From contig NZ_JAANOG010000001.1 in NCBI RefSeq assembly GCF_019923745.1, forward strand, positions 186,001 through 250,000: DNA of 64,000 bases. Direction: 5' to 3'. Positions 7,482 to 16,160 of the stretch are shown here, in pieces. Both the position numbers and the translations under genes were made by a program. The DNA comes from Aquirufa aurantiipilula. GTDB lineage: Bacteria > Bacteroidota > Bacteroidia > Cytophagales > Spirosomataceae. Under the pieces are notes generated by a model. That model did no database searches, was not told the origin of the DNA, and saw only the letters and a list, made by a program, of their open reading frames with translations. Numbering within the stretch: the stretch's first letter is position 1; each line of letters begins with the position of its first letter.

Positions 7482-8186
7482 ATGGATCAATTCAAGAGTA
7501 AAATAGTTCGAAAATTACCTGATTTACTAACGAATGATTGGAAAAATATTTTCCTTTCTGAATTGGGAGAGTCATATTTTCATTTTATACAGGATAATTT
7601 GTCTAATATCAAGCAAAATGAGGAGGTATATCCATCTCAGGAAGCCATTTTTCAAGCATTCAATTTATGCTCATTTGCTGACGTTCAAGTAGTTATCATA
7701 GGTCAAGATCCTTATCATGGAAAAGGACAAGCTCATGGACTATGTTTTTCAGTTCCATCAGGTATAGCACTACCTCCATCTTTGCGAAATATTAAAAAAG
7801 AATTGCAAATGGATTTTGATGTGTTTTTGACGAATCAAGACGGAGATTTAAGTCAGTGGGCTAAACAAGGAGTATTGATGCTGAATTCCATCTTAACAGT
7901 TTCAGATTCTAAACCTGGTTCACATGCAGATTTGGGTTGGCAAAAATTAACTTCCTTAGCTATTGAAAAAATTAGTCAAGAAAAGGAGCATGTGGTATTT
8001 TTATTGTGGGGAAGTTATGCTCAGAAATTGGCTAAAAATGTCGATCCTCAAAAGCACCTTCTTTTGTGCTCTTCGCATCCATCTCCTTTGTCGGCCAATA
8101 GGGGAGGATGGTTTGGGAATAAAGTGTTTTCAAAAACCAATGATTACCTAGAAGCACATCAAAAGAAAGCAATCAACTGGTTATAA
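7482..8186 (+). CDS. ung: Uracil-DNA glycosylase (family 1)
   Basis: A 234-residue UNG enzyme that removes uracil from DNA as the first step of base-excision repair. The water-activating motif GQDPYHG and the C-terminal HPSPLSA...GWFGNKVFS loop are both present, as is the LLNSILTV uracil-pocket motif in the form MLNSILTVSDSKPGSH. I chose the ATG at 7482 because it gives a normal-length protein. An upstream GTG at 7461 would run into apaG. Its 3' end overlaps the convergent DUF4286 gene by 6 bp. Confidence 0.96.
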   Translation: MDQFKSKIVRKLPDLLTNDWKNIFLSELGESYFHFIQDNLSNIKQNEEVYPSQEAIFQAFNLCSFADVQVVIIGQDPYHGKGQAHGLCFSVPSGIALPPSLRNIKKELQMDFDVFLTNQDGDLSQWAKQGVLMLNSILTVSDSKPGSHADLGWQKLTSLAIEKISQEKEHVVFLLWGSYAQKLAKNVDPQKHLLLCSSHPSPLSANRGGWFGNKVFSKTNDYLEAHQKKAINWL

Positions 8187-8477
8187 CTTTTTAAGTTGAC
8201 TAGGAAAATAAACATGTTGATTTGGGAATTCTTCCAATAGGAAACCTGAAACTATAGCCTCAATGATGGCCAGTTGTTTTTCAAATTCGGGTTCTACCCA
8301 ACACTGTAAGCTAAAACCTTTAGAATCTGGTTCCTGATGTGAGGTGATTTCAAATAAGTATACTCGAGAAATGAAGGTTTGCTTTTCAATTTCAGGGACG
8401 ATAACTTTTTGTAAGGCAATTATGGCTTTTTCTTCCGCTTTATTCTCAAAAAAGAGCGACAAATTGTATTGAATCAT
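8181..8477 (-). CDS. DUF4286 family protein
   Basis: A 98-residue soluble protein that matches the small Bacteroidota family DUF4286 as I remember it (MIQYNLSLFFENKAEEKAI at the start; a compact ferredoxin-like alpha/beta pattern). Its function is unknown. It overlaps the end of the dehydrogenase gene upstream by 4 bp (ATGA), so the two are translationally coupled. Its 3' end overlaps ung by 6 bp. Confidence 0.65.
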   Translation of the reverse strand: MIQYNLSLFFENKAEEKAIIALQKVIVPEIEKQTFISRVYLFEITSHQEPDSKGFSLQCWVEPEFEKQLAIIEAIVSGFLLEEFPNQHVYFPSQLKKL

Positions 8478-11434
8478 ATTTTTATCTGTGGATTAGACAA
8501 GGATTGATAAAGGATTTCAACTGTGTGGTAAGCGTTTTTATCGATTCCGTCTTTGATTTGATGCCTACATGATGTACCATTACTTGCTACGATTGTAGAA
8601 CTTGGTTTTGCCAGAATTGTCGGGAAAAGAACTAGGTTGGCTATTTGTTTAGAAATCTTAATGTGCTTTTTTTCGTAGCCAAAAGAGCCTGCCATTCCGC
8701 AACAGCCTGAAGGAATCAATTCCACTTCGTGACCGTCTGGGAAAGCTAAAACTTGTCTAGTAGAACTTAAACCAGCAATGGATTTTTGATGGCAATGTCC
8801 GTGTAATATTATTTTTCGACTTTTCGTTCCAAAAGATGATTTACTGATTCTTTTTGCCTTGATTTCCTGAGCTAAAAATTCATCTATTAACAAACAATTA
8901 GCTTTTAATTGAAGTGCATCTTGTCTAAGTTCAGGATTTACTAAGTCAGGAATCTCGTCACGGAAACTCAAAATAGCACTAGGTTCCAATCCAATAAATG
9001 GTGTTTTAGAAGTAATGATTTCTTTTAGAATTTCAACATTGTGATTGGCCAGTCTTTTAGCTTCTATAAGCATGCCTTTTGACAAATAACTTCTTCCGCT
9101 GATGATTCCACTGGGTATTGATACTCCATAACCAAGTTCATTTAATAGGAGAATGGCTTTTTTGCCAATTTCTACATCATTGTAATTGGTAAATTCATCT
9201 GCAAAAAAGTAAAGCATACCCAAAGGCATTTCCTTTTGGTTAATTTTCTTTTTGTAAGAATTGAACCATTCCTCCAGGCTTGTGAACGAGACTTTAGGAA
9301 TACTTCTTTCCCACGAAAAGCCCATGAAACTTTTGATCATGATGCTACTCAATGGAAATTCAATTGCAAAATTATAAAGAGGGGATATTTTTCTGACCCA
9401 GTTTTGAATACGTGGAAAATGGCCAATCAATTGGGTCCGCCAAGGTGTACCTTGGTCTATATAACTCTGTTGAAGTGTTTCGGCTTTTAATTTGCTCATA
9501 TCTACCCCAGATGGACATTCGGTCTGACATCCTTTGCAAGAAAGGCACAAATCCAAAATGTCTTTCAATTGTGGATCAGAAAAAGGTTTTTCAACTTCTG
9601 AGCTTAGAATTTGCCTCAACATATTTGCTCTGGCCCTAGTGCTATCCTTTTCTTGTTGGGTAGCCATGAAACTCGGACACATGGTTCCACCTGTCAAAGC
9701 CGTTTTTTTACAATCGCCGGAACCTGAACATTTTTCTGCTAAGGTTAATGGATCATGTAGAGCTCCATAATGGAAGAAGTATTGCTTTTTTTGAGGAATT
9801 TTGGCTTGAATTCTAAACGCCTCATCCATGGGAGGGGTATGAACTATTTTTCCAGGATTTAAGGTATTGTAAGGGTCAAAAATGTGCTTTATTTCTTGAA
9901 ATAAAGCATAAATTTCTGTCCCCATGATTTCTGGAATAAACTCCCCACGTAGCCTTCCATCCCCATGTTCACCGCTTAATGATCCTTGGTATTTTTTAAG
10001 AATTTGAACTGTTTCTTGTAATAGTAGGCGAAAAAGCTTTTTCCCTTCGGCCGACTTTAAATCAAGAAATGGTTCAATGTGTAATTCCCCAGCACCAGCA
10101 TGTGCATAATATGCTGCTTCTACCTGATGTTTTTGAAGAAGCTCTTGAATATCTGCGACATAATTAGGCAAGTCTTTAGGATCTACAGCACAATCTTCAA
10201 TTAGATTGACAGCTTGTTTATCCCCTAGAATATTACGAATTAAACCTAAACCAGCTTTTCTAATATCCCATCCTTTGGAAATTTCTTCTCCAACTAGGGT
10301 AGGACAAGCATATCCAATATTTTCGGCGTTTAATTTTTCTATAAATCGATTGGCTTTATTTTCACTACTGGAAGCTTCATCTCCACGAAATTCGACCATT
10401 AAAATAGCCTCAGGTTTTCCCTCAATAAAATCTCGATCTTTTTGAAATTGTGGGTGGCCTTCGGTAAAAGATAGAATGAAATCATCTACTAATTCGGAAG
10501 CAGTCGGCTGGCAAGATAAAGCGACTAAATTGGCTTGCAGGGATTCTTGAATCGAATGACAATGCACGCAAACTAAACAAACATCAGTTGATGGGAGGTC
10601 CAATAATTGAAGACGGAGAGAATGGACCACAGCCAATGTTCCTTCTGATCCAGCAATGAGTGCAGATAAATTGAAAGGTTTACCTGTTGGATTGAATGGT
10701 TGCATGTCAACCAAAGCATCTAAAGCATAACCTGTATTTCTGCGCTTGACACTTGGTTTAGGGAATTTTGTTCTAATAAGTTCTTGCAAAGCAGGATTAT
10801 TCAAAATTCTATGCAATTCTCGGTAAATGTTTCCCTCTAAATTTTGAAGAGTCGTTTTTTTATAAAATTCCTCATTGCTTAGAGGATGCGTATAAATATC
10901 GGTACCATCGGCTAAAATCGCTTTTGTTTCTAGTAAGTGGTCTCGAACATTTCCCCAAACAATGGAATGTAAACCACAGGAATTATTGCCTACCATTCCC
11001 CCTAAAAGGGCACGATTTGCCGTAGAAGTTTCAGGACCAAAGAATAAGCCTGTTTTTTTGATGGATGTATTTAAATCATCTCGAACAATGCCTGGTTCAA
11101 CCCAGACGGTCTTTTCTTTTTTATTAAGAGAAATGATTTTACTCATGGACGAAGAAACTTCCATGACAATGCCTTCTCCTACTACTTGACCCGCTAAGGA
11201 TGTTCCAGCTCCACGAGGAATAATACCTAACTTATTATTTTTAGCAAATTGAATTAAGCGTTTAATGTCTTTATGTGAAGCAGGTATGGCAACAGCTTTG
11301 GGCTGTACTTGATAAACCGATGCATCGGTGGCATAAATTTTTCTAGCAATTTGGGAAGACTGTGAAGTATCAAAATACAATTTACCCTCAAAATGAGCAG
11401 ATAATAGGTGATATTCTCGTTGACTCCAAGCCAT
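8474..11434 (-). CDS. YdiJ-like FAD-linked dehydrogenase fused to Fe-S (CCG) domain
   Basis: A 986-residue fusion. Residues about 45-190 are a PCMH-type FAD-binding domain (IIPRGAGTSLAGQ, GGMVGNNSCGLHS). From about 220 to 500 is the GlcD/VAO-type C-terminal cap (YYAHAGAGELHIEP, SGEHGDGRLRGEF). The C-terminal third carries ferredoxin-like cysteines (CSGSGDCKK...CPS, CLSCKGCQTECPSG) and a CCG domain (HGHCHQKS, PSGCCGMAGSFGYEKKH). This layout matches E. coli YdiJ, a D-2-hydroxyacid (D-2-hydroxyglutarate-type) dehydrogenase that passes electrons to the respiratory chain. The exact substrate cannot be read from sequence. The gene is coupled to DUF4286 downstream. Confidence 0.85.
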   Translation of the reverse strand: MAWSQREYHLLSAHFEGKLYFDTSQSSQIARKIYATDASVYQVQPKAVAIPASHKDIKRLIQFAKNNKLGIIPRGAGTSLAGQVVGEGIVMEVSSSMSKIISLNKKEKTVWVEPGIVRDDLNTSIKKTGLFFGPETSTANRALLGGMVGNNSCGLHSIVWGNVRDHLLETKAILADGTDIYTHPLSNEEFYKKTTLQNLEGNIYRELHRILNNPALQELIRTKFPKPSVKRRNTGYALDALVDMQPFNPTGKPFNLSALIAGSEGTLAVVHSLRLQLLDLPSTDVCLVCVHCHSIQESLQANLVALSCQPTASELVDDFILSFTEGHPQFQKDRDFIEGKPEAILMVEFRGDEASSSENKANRFIEKLNAENIGYACPTLVGEEISKGWDIRKAGLGLIRNILGDKQAVNLIEDCAVDPKDLPNYVADIQELLQKHQVEAAYYAHAGAGELHIEPFLDLKSAEGKKLFRLLLQETVQILKKYQGSLSGEHGDGRLRGEFIPEIMGTEIYALFQEIKHIFDPYNTLNPGKIVHTPPMDEAFRIQAKIPQKKQYFFHYGALHDPLTLAEKCSGSGDCKKTALTGGTMCPSFMATQQEKDSTRARANMLRQILSSEVEKPFSDPQLKDILDLCLSCKGCQTECPSGVDMSKLKAETLQQSYIDQGTPWRTQLIGHFPRIQNWVRKISPLYNFAIEFPLSSIMIKSFMGFSWERSIPKVSFTSLEEWFNSYKKKINQKEMPLGMLYFFADEFTNYNDVEIGKKAILLLNELGYGVSIPSGIISGRSYLSKGMLIEAKRLANHNVEILKEIITSKTPFIGLEPSAILSFRDEIPDLVNPELRQDALQLKANCLLIDEFLAQEIKAKRISKSSFGTKSRKIILHGHCHQKSIAGLSSTRQVLAFPDGHEVELIPSGCCGMAGSFGYEKKHIKISKQIANLVLFPTILAKPSSTIVASNGTSCRHQIKDGIDKNAYHTVEILYQSLSNPQIKI

Positions 11435-11451
11435 GGGTATGAATTATGATT

Positions 11452-11459
11452 CAAAATTA
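11452..11459 (-). promoter_or_regulatory. Possible -7 box of the YdiJ-like gene
   Basis: On the minus strand this reads TAATTTTG, a perfect TAnnTTTG, 18 bp before the start codon. No good -33 box is seen at the expected distance, so this is weak. Confidence 0.3.
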
Positions 11460-11579
11460 CAAAAATCCAGTCTTACCATCATATTGCCATTCAAAGTTTA
11501 TACCATCTATTCATACAATTAGGAGAATATTAATCGAATTAGCTTAGTAACTTTAAGATTATTGCGCAAATTGATAGCT

Positions 11580-12824
11580 ATGAAATTTCTAAGACAAGTA
11601 TTTGAAAGTTTAGTTTTCGCCTACCAGGCACTTCGATCTAATATCATGCGTACCACCTTGTCTTTGTTAGGAGTCAGTGTCGGTATTTTTGCCATTGTAG
11701 CTGTATTTACGGCTGTCGATTCATTAAATGGTAAAATTCGTTCCGAAATTGATTCATTTGCAGGTTCAGGGGTATTGTATGTTGGCAAATGGCCTTGGTT
11801 GATGCAAAACAATTATCCTTGGTGGAAATATTTGAATCGACCTGAGATGAAATATTCTGAGTTTAAATATTTAAAAGAAAATCTTAAGTCGGCCCAAGCA
11901 GTGGCTATTATAGATGGCGGTAGAACGGCCTCTGTGAACCGTGGGAGCAGCAGTATGGATATCAATATTACTGGCGCAAGTTATGATTATAATCAAGTAA
12001 CAAGTTGTCCAATAAGTGAAGGAAGGTATTTTTTGCCGATTGAATCGGATAATGGTTTAAATGTAGCTATTATAGGTTCCAAAGTAGCAGAAAATTTATC
12101 CAATGGGGAGTCCATGATAGGCCAAATAATCAAATTGAATGGTATCAAGTTTTCAGTTATTGGAATAATTGAAAAGAAAGGTAATGATATGTTGGGTTTT
12201 GGAGGGACACCGGATGAGAAAGTGATTATCCCATATATTACTTATGCGACGATATTTCAAAAAGATAGGCCTCAACCAGACATTTCTGTCAAAGCATTTG
12301 AGGATGATGTCAATCAGCAAAACTTAGAAGGGGATATTTCGGGTATGATGCGTAGTTTACGCTCCATTAAACCTAAACAAGAGGATTCTTTTTCCATCAA
12401 CCGAATGGATGGATTGAATCAATTTTTTGATGGTATTTTTTCAGTTCTGAACGTAGCGGGGGCATTGATAGCTGGATTCTCTTTATTAGTTGGGGGCTTT
12501 GGTATTGCCAATATCATGTTTGTATCGGTGAAGGAAAGGACGAATATTATTGGAATACAAAAATCATTGGGGGCTAAAAACTATTTCATTATGTTTCAAT
12601 TTTTATTTGAAGCGGTATTTTTAAGTCTTATTGGTGGGATTGTGGGTATTGGACTGGTCGTCTTAATAACACTTATTCCACAAGAAGCATTGCCCTTGAG
12701 TTTAAGTTTTAAAAACATACTAAGCGGTTTAATGATTTCTAGCTTTATTGGAATTTTATCAGGTATTATTCCGGCTTGGGTAGCCGCCAAAATGGACCCT
12801 GTAATTGCAATCCGCTCTAAATAG
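11580..12824 (+). CDS. MacB/FtsX-type ABC transporter permease
   Basis: A 414-residue inner-membrane protein with the MacB-type arrangement: one N-terminal transmembrane helix (LLGVSVGIFAIVAVFTAVDSL), a large periplasmic MacB_PCD domain (about residues 45-280), and three C-terminal helices forming the FtsX domain (GALIAGFSLLVGGFGIANIMFVSVKERTNIIGIQKSLGA...). It would pair with a LolD/MacB-like ATPase for lipoprotein release or efflux, but no ATPase gene is adjacent. The ATG at 11580 is preferred over the TTG at 11562. It is followed by a palindromic terminator shared with mdh. Confidence 0.88.
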   Translation: MKFLRQVFESLVFAYQALRSNIMRTTLSLLGVSVGIFAIVAVFTAVDSLNGKIRSEIDSFAGSGVLYVGKWPWLMQNNYPWWKYLNRPEMKYSEFKYLKENLKSAQAVAIIDGGRTASVNRGSSSMDINITGASYDYNQVTSCPISEGRYFLPIESDNGLNVAIIGSKVAENLSNGESMIGQIIKLNGIKFSVIGIIEKKGNDMLGFGGTPDEKVIIPYITYATIFQKDRPQPDISVKAFEDDVNQQNLEGDISGMMRSLRSIKPKQEDSFSINRMDGLNQFFDGIFSVLNVAGALIAGFSLLVGGFGIANIMFVSVKERTNIIGIQKSLGAKNYFIMFQFLFEAVFLSLIGGIVGIGLVVLITLIPQEALPLSLSFKNILSGLMISSFIGILSGIIPAWVAAKMDPVIAIRSK

Positions 12825-12852
12825 AAAAAGGCCATCATATGATGGCCTTTTT
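12825..12852. terminator. Palindromic bidirectional terminator
   Basis: A perfect 28-bp palindrome with A5 on one side and T5 on the other sits between the convergent permease gene and mdh. It can terminate both. Confidence 0.88.
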
Positions 12853-12872
12853 AAATGTATAAAAATTGGGAA

Positions 12873-13808
12873 TTATAAACTCAAGGTACTTAAAACTGAG
12901 TTCATATTACGAACAGCATCAGCTGATTTATTGAAAGCAGCTTGCTCATCTTCTGTTAATTGATAATCAACTATTTTCTCCCATCCGTTTTTACCTAATA
13001 CAACTGGAACACCTAAGCAGATGTCTGATTGACCATATTCTCCGTCAAGAGATACGCAGCATGCCATGATTTTTTTCTCATCACGAACAATGGCTTCAAC
13101 CAAAGCAGCTCCTGCAGCACCAGGTGCATACCAAGCAGAAGTTCCTAATAAACCAGTCAATGTAGCTCCACCCACCATGGTATCGGCAGCTACCTTATCC
13201 AAAGTTTCAGCAGAAAGGAATTGACTAACTGGAACACCATTGTAAGTCGCTAAACGCTTTAATGGAATCATAGTTGTATCTCCATGGCCACCAATTACAG
13301 TTCCATGGATATCATTGATTGAAACATCCATAGCCTTGGCTAAATAACATTTGAAACGAGCTGAATCTAAAGTACCGCCCATTCCAATAATACGGTGTTT
13401 GTCTAAACCTGCTACCGACTTAGCTAAATAAGTCATGGTATCCATTGGATTAGAAATAATCACAATGATTGGGTTTTTAGAAAATTTCAAAATATTCTCG
13501 ACAACACTTTTAACAATACCAGCATTAACCCCGATTAATTCTTCACGAGTCATACCTGGTTTTCTTGGTAAACCTGAAGTAATTACAACGACATCTGAAT
13601 TAGCTGTTTTAGCATAATCATTGGTAGAACCTACTAATTTGGTGTCAAAACCTAATAAAGAGGCGGTTTGGAACATATCCAAGGTTTTGCCTTCTGCAAT
13701 ACCTTCTTTGATGTCCAATAAAACTAATTCATCAGCTAATTCTTTTCTAGCGATGTTGTCAGCACATGTAGCACCTACAGCACCAGCTCCAACTACGGTA
13801 ATTTTCAT
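12873..13808 (-). CDS. mdh: Malate dehydrogenase
   Basis: A 311-residue NAD-dependent malate dehydrogenase of the LDH-like type, which interconverts malate and oxaloacetate in the TCA cycle. Visible motifs are the Rossmann loop VGAGAVGATCADNIA, the substrate-binding loop region PRKPGMTREEL (arginine selecting a dicarboxylate), ISNPMDTMTYLA, and the catalytic GGHGDTTMIPL. Length is normal. It stands alone and is convergent with the permease gene, with which it shares a terminator. Confidence 0.96.
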   Translation of the reverse strand: MKITVVGAGAVGATCADNIARKELADELVLLDIKEGIAEGKTLDMFQTASLLGFDTKLVGSTNDYAKTANSDVVVITSGLPRKPGMTREELIGVNAGIVKSVVENILKFSKNPIIVIISNPMDTMTYLAKSVAGLDKHRIIGMGGTLDSARFKCYLAKAMDVSINDIHGTVIGGHGDTTMIPLKRLATYNGVPVSQFLSAETLDKVAADTMVGGATLTGLLGTSAWYAPGAAGAALVEAIVRDEKKIMACCVSLDGEYGQSDICLGVPVVLGKNGWEKIVDYQLTEDEQAAFNKSADAVRNMNSVLSTLSL

Positions 13809-13964
13809 TGTTGTGTGATTTTAATGATTCTTATGAGCAAAAAACTCCCCTAAATTACGATAAAACCATTAAATATTTGTAAAACTATTGGGATTATATA
13901 AATAAGGACAATGCCTGCTAGATTTTGGTATTCAATTTGTATATTTATGGATAATTCAATGTTT

Positions 13965-14384
13965 ATGACTAGAAAAATCACTTTTATTGATCGTATTTTA
14001 AGTTCCCAATTTTTCAAAGAAGCTTTGGACAAAGGGGAGGACTTAATGGCAAACAATAAATATGGTTTATTAAACTTGGTGAAAAGAGCTTTACAAAAAG
14101 TGAATGAAACAGCCTCACAAAGTAATATTTCTGTGGTTCGTTTATTAAATCATTACATTGTATTGTTTAGTCAGATGATTAAAGCGTATGTACAAGGATC
14201 TTATCGTAAACTTCCTGCGATAACTCTAGCAAAAATTGCTGCAGTTTTAATTTACTTTATTTCACCTTTTGATTTTATACCTGACTTATTGCCAATTGTC
14301 GGATTTACAGATGATTTGGCATTGGTATTATGGGTAGGTAAATCGATCAAACAAGAACTGGATGAATTTGAAAAACAAATGTAA
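13965..14384 (+). CDS. YkvA/DUF1232 family membrane protein
   Basis: A 139-residue protein (from ATG 13965) with the DUF1232 signature near the C-terminus: a hydrophobic helix ending in the conserved FDFIPDLLPIVGFTDDLA. The family is widespread and of unknown function. The N-terminal half is helical and polar. The start at 13965 (MTRKITFIDRILSSQFF) fits family length; in-frame ATGs at 13911 and 13947 would add a short unlikely extension. It is followed 68 bp later by tatA on the same strand. Confidence 0.8.
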   Translation: MTRKITFIDRILSSQFFKEALDKGEDLMANNKYGLLNLVKRALQKVNETASQSNISVVRLLNHYIVLFSQMIKAYVQGSYRKLPAITLAKIAAVLIYFISPFDFIPDLLPIVGFTDDLALVLWVGKSIKQELDEFEKQM

Positions 14385-14452
14385 TCTTTGGCCTTTAAAG
14401 AAGGATTTTTAATTAGTATTGAATATATTTACAAAATTTTTAAATACAGAAA

Positions 14453-14662
14453 ATGATGAGCATAGCAAGTATATTGTTGTTTTTGAACGGTTTAGGTGGT
14501 GGAGAACTTTTATTAATCGGTTTAGCCATACTATTGTTCTTTGGTGGAAAGAAGTTACCTGAGTTAATGCGTGGACTAGGTAAAGGTATCCGTGAATTTC
14601 AGGATGCTAAAAATGAAGTGAAAGATCAAATCAATAAAGAACTAGACGAAACTAAGAAGTAA
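14453..14662 (+). CDS. tatA: Sec-independent translocase TatA/TatE
   Basis: A 69-residue TatA-family protein: a short periplasmic N-terminus, one membrane helix (GGGELLLIGLAILLFFGG), the FGGKKLPELMRGLGKGIREF hinge and amphipathic helix, and a charged tail. It forms the pore for export of folded, twin-arginine proteins. tatC is not in the window, which is usual for this phylum, where tat genes are scattered. Two adjacent ATGs (14453, 14456) are possible starts. A strong terminator follows. Confidence 0.92.
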   Translation: MMSIASILLFLNGLGGGELLLIGLAILLFFGGKKLPELMRGLGKGIREFQDAKNEVKDQINKELDETKK

Positions 14663-14685
14663 TTCTTTGTTTGACTTATTAATCT

Positions 14686-14722
14686 GCATAGTTGGACTTG
14701 TCCAACTATGCTTTTGTGTTTT
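14686..14722 (+). terminator. Intrinsic terminator after tatA
   Basis: An 11-bp perfect stem (14686-14696 with 14701-14711), CTTG loop and T-rich tail. It contains the spurious in-frame ATG at 14708 upstream of gatA. Confidence 0.9.
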
Positions 14723-14740
14723 ATTGAATACCCCATTTGG

Positions 14741-16156
14741 ATGAATATATCCCAGTTAAAATACAGTGATTTAAGAAAATTGTTGGACCAAGGTCAGCTG
14801 ACCTGTGTGGACATAGTTAAGTATTATCTGTCTCAAATTGAGGCACATAATGCGACTCTACATGCATTTTTAGAAGTATATGACACCGAAGCTTTAGACA
14901 AAGCAGCTCTTGTTGATCAAAAAATTAAATCTGGAACGGCCGGTGAATTGGCTGGTTTGGTTATCGGTATCAAAGATTTACTTTGTTATGAAGATCATCA
15001 TTCCTATGCAGGTAGTAAAATATTGCAATCATTTAAATCAACTTTTTCTGCCACCGCTATTCAGCGATTGATAGATCAGGATGCCATTGTCATCGGTAGG
15101 CAAAATTGTGATGAATTTGGAATGGGTTCTACCAATGAAAATTCAGCATTTGGACCTGCTTTGAATTTTAAAAATACCGCTCATGTTGCTGGAGGAAGTT
15201 CTGGTGGTTCTGCTGTAGCTGTTCAGGCCAATATGTGTCATGTATCTTTGGGAACCGATACAGGTGGTTCAATTCGAATGCCTGCAGCATTTTGTGGGGT
15301 TAGTGGTTTAAAACCCACTTACGGTCGTGTTTCACGTTGGGGATTAATTGCCTATGCTTCTTCCTTTGATTCGATTGGGCCTATGGCGCGTCATCTAGAA
15401 GATTTAGCTTTGGTTTTAAGCCATATTTCTGGAGCGGATGGACAAGATAGTACGGTAGTTTCTTCAAATGAGTTTTTGGCAAAAAAGCCCATTCAAGGAA
15501 AGAGAATTGCCTACATCAAAGAAATGGCAGAGCATCCTAGTTTACAAGCGGATATTAAAAAAGCCTTTTTTGAGAAGTTGGAGCTATTGAAAAGCAAAGG
15601 CTATCAAGTGAATGCTGTTGATTTCCCTTATGTAGATGCTTTATTACCCACGTATTATGTATTGACCACTGCGGAAGCTAGCTCTAATTTATCTCGTTTT
15701 GATGGAGTCAAATTTGGTCACCGAACCAAAGTGGCTAGCAAGGATTTAGTGGATATGTATAAAAAGACACGTGATGAAGCATTTGGTGAAGAAGTCAAAC
15801 GAAGAATTATGCTTGGGACCTTTGTTTTAAGTGCTGATTATTATGATGCTTATTACACGAAGGCTCAAAAGGTTCGTCGCTTGATTAAAGATTTTACGCA
15901 AGGATTACTTCAAGATCATGATTTTTTAGTTTCTCCTACAACATCTTCTACGGCCTACCGTTTGGGAGAGAAAACAATGGACCCATTGCAAATGTATTTG
16001 GGAGATTTGTTTACAGTACAGGCCAATGTGGCAGGCTTGCCTGCTATTTCCATTCCTATGGGTGAAGATAGCCAATCTTTACCGATGGGATTTCAAATTA
16101 TGGCCGATGTTTTTCAAGAAGAAGCCATGCTAGAATTAGCCACGGAATTAGTTTAA
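14741..16156 (+). CDS. gatA: Asp-tRNA(Asn)/Glu-tRNA(Gln) amidotransferase subunit A
   Basis: A 471-residue amidase-signature enzyme that releases ammonia from glutamine for transamidation of mischarged Glu-tRNA(Gln) or Asp-tRNA(Asn). The Ser-cisSer-Lys triad is visible: K78 (GIKDLL), S154 (GGSSGGS) and S177 (TGGSIRMPA), close to the numbering of characterised GatA. The GatA-type SGLKPTYGRVSRWGLIAY block separates it from other amidases. The ATG at 14741 is used; the ATG at 14708 lies inside the tatA terminator. gatB and gatC are not adjacent. The transglycosylase gene starts 4 bp after its stop, so they are probably cotranscribed. Confidence 0.93.
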   Translation: MNISQLKYSDLRKLLDQGQLTCVDIVKYYLSQIEAHNATLHAFLEVYDTEALDKAALVDQKIKSGTAGELAGLVIGIKDLLCYEDHHSYAGSKILQSFKSTFSATAIQRLIDQDAIVIGRQNCDEFGMGSTNENSAFGPALNFKNTAHVAGGSSGGSAVAVQANMCHVSLGTDTGGSIRMPAAFCGVSGLKPTYGRVSRWGLIAYASSFDSIGPMARHLEDLALVLSHISGADGQDSTVVSSNEFLAKKPIQGKRIAYIKEMAEHPSLQADIKKAFFEKLELLKSKGYQVNAVDFPYVDALLPTYYVLTTAEASSNLSRFDGVKFGHRTKVASKDLVDMYKKTRDEAFGEEVKRRIMLGTFVLSADYYDAYYTKAQKVRRLIKDFTQGLLQDHDFLVSPTTSSTAYRLGEKTMDPLQMYLGDLFTVQANVAGLPAISIPMGEDSQSLPMGFQIMADVFQEEAMLELATELV

Positions 16157-16160
16157 GACC

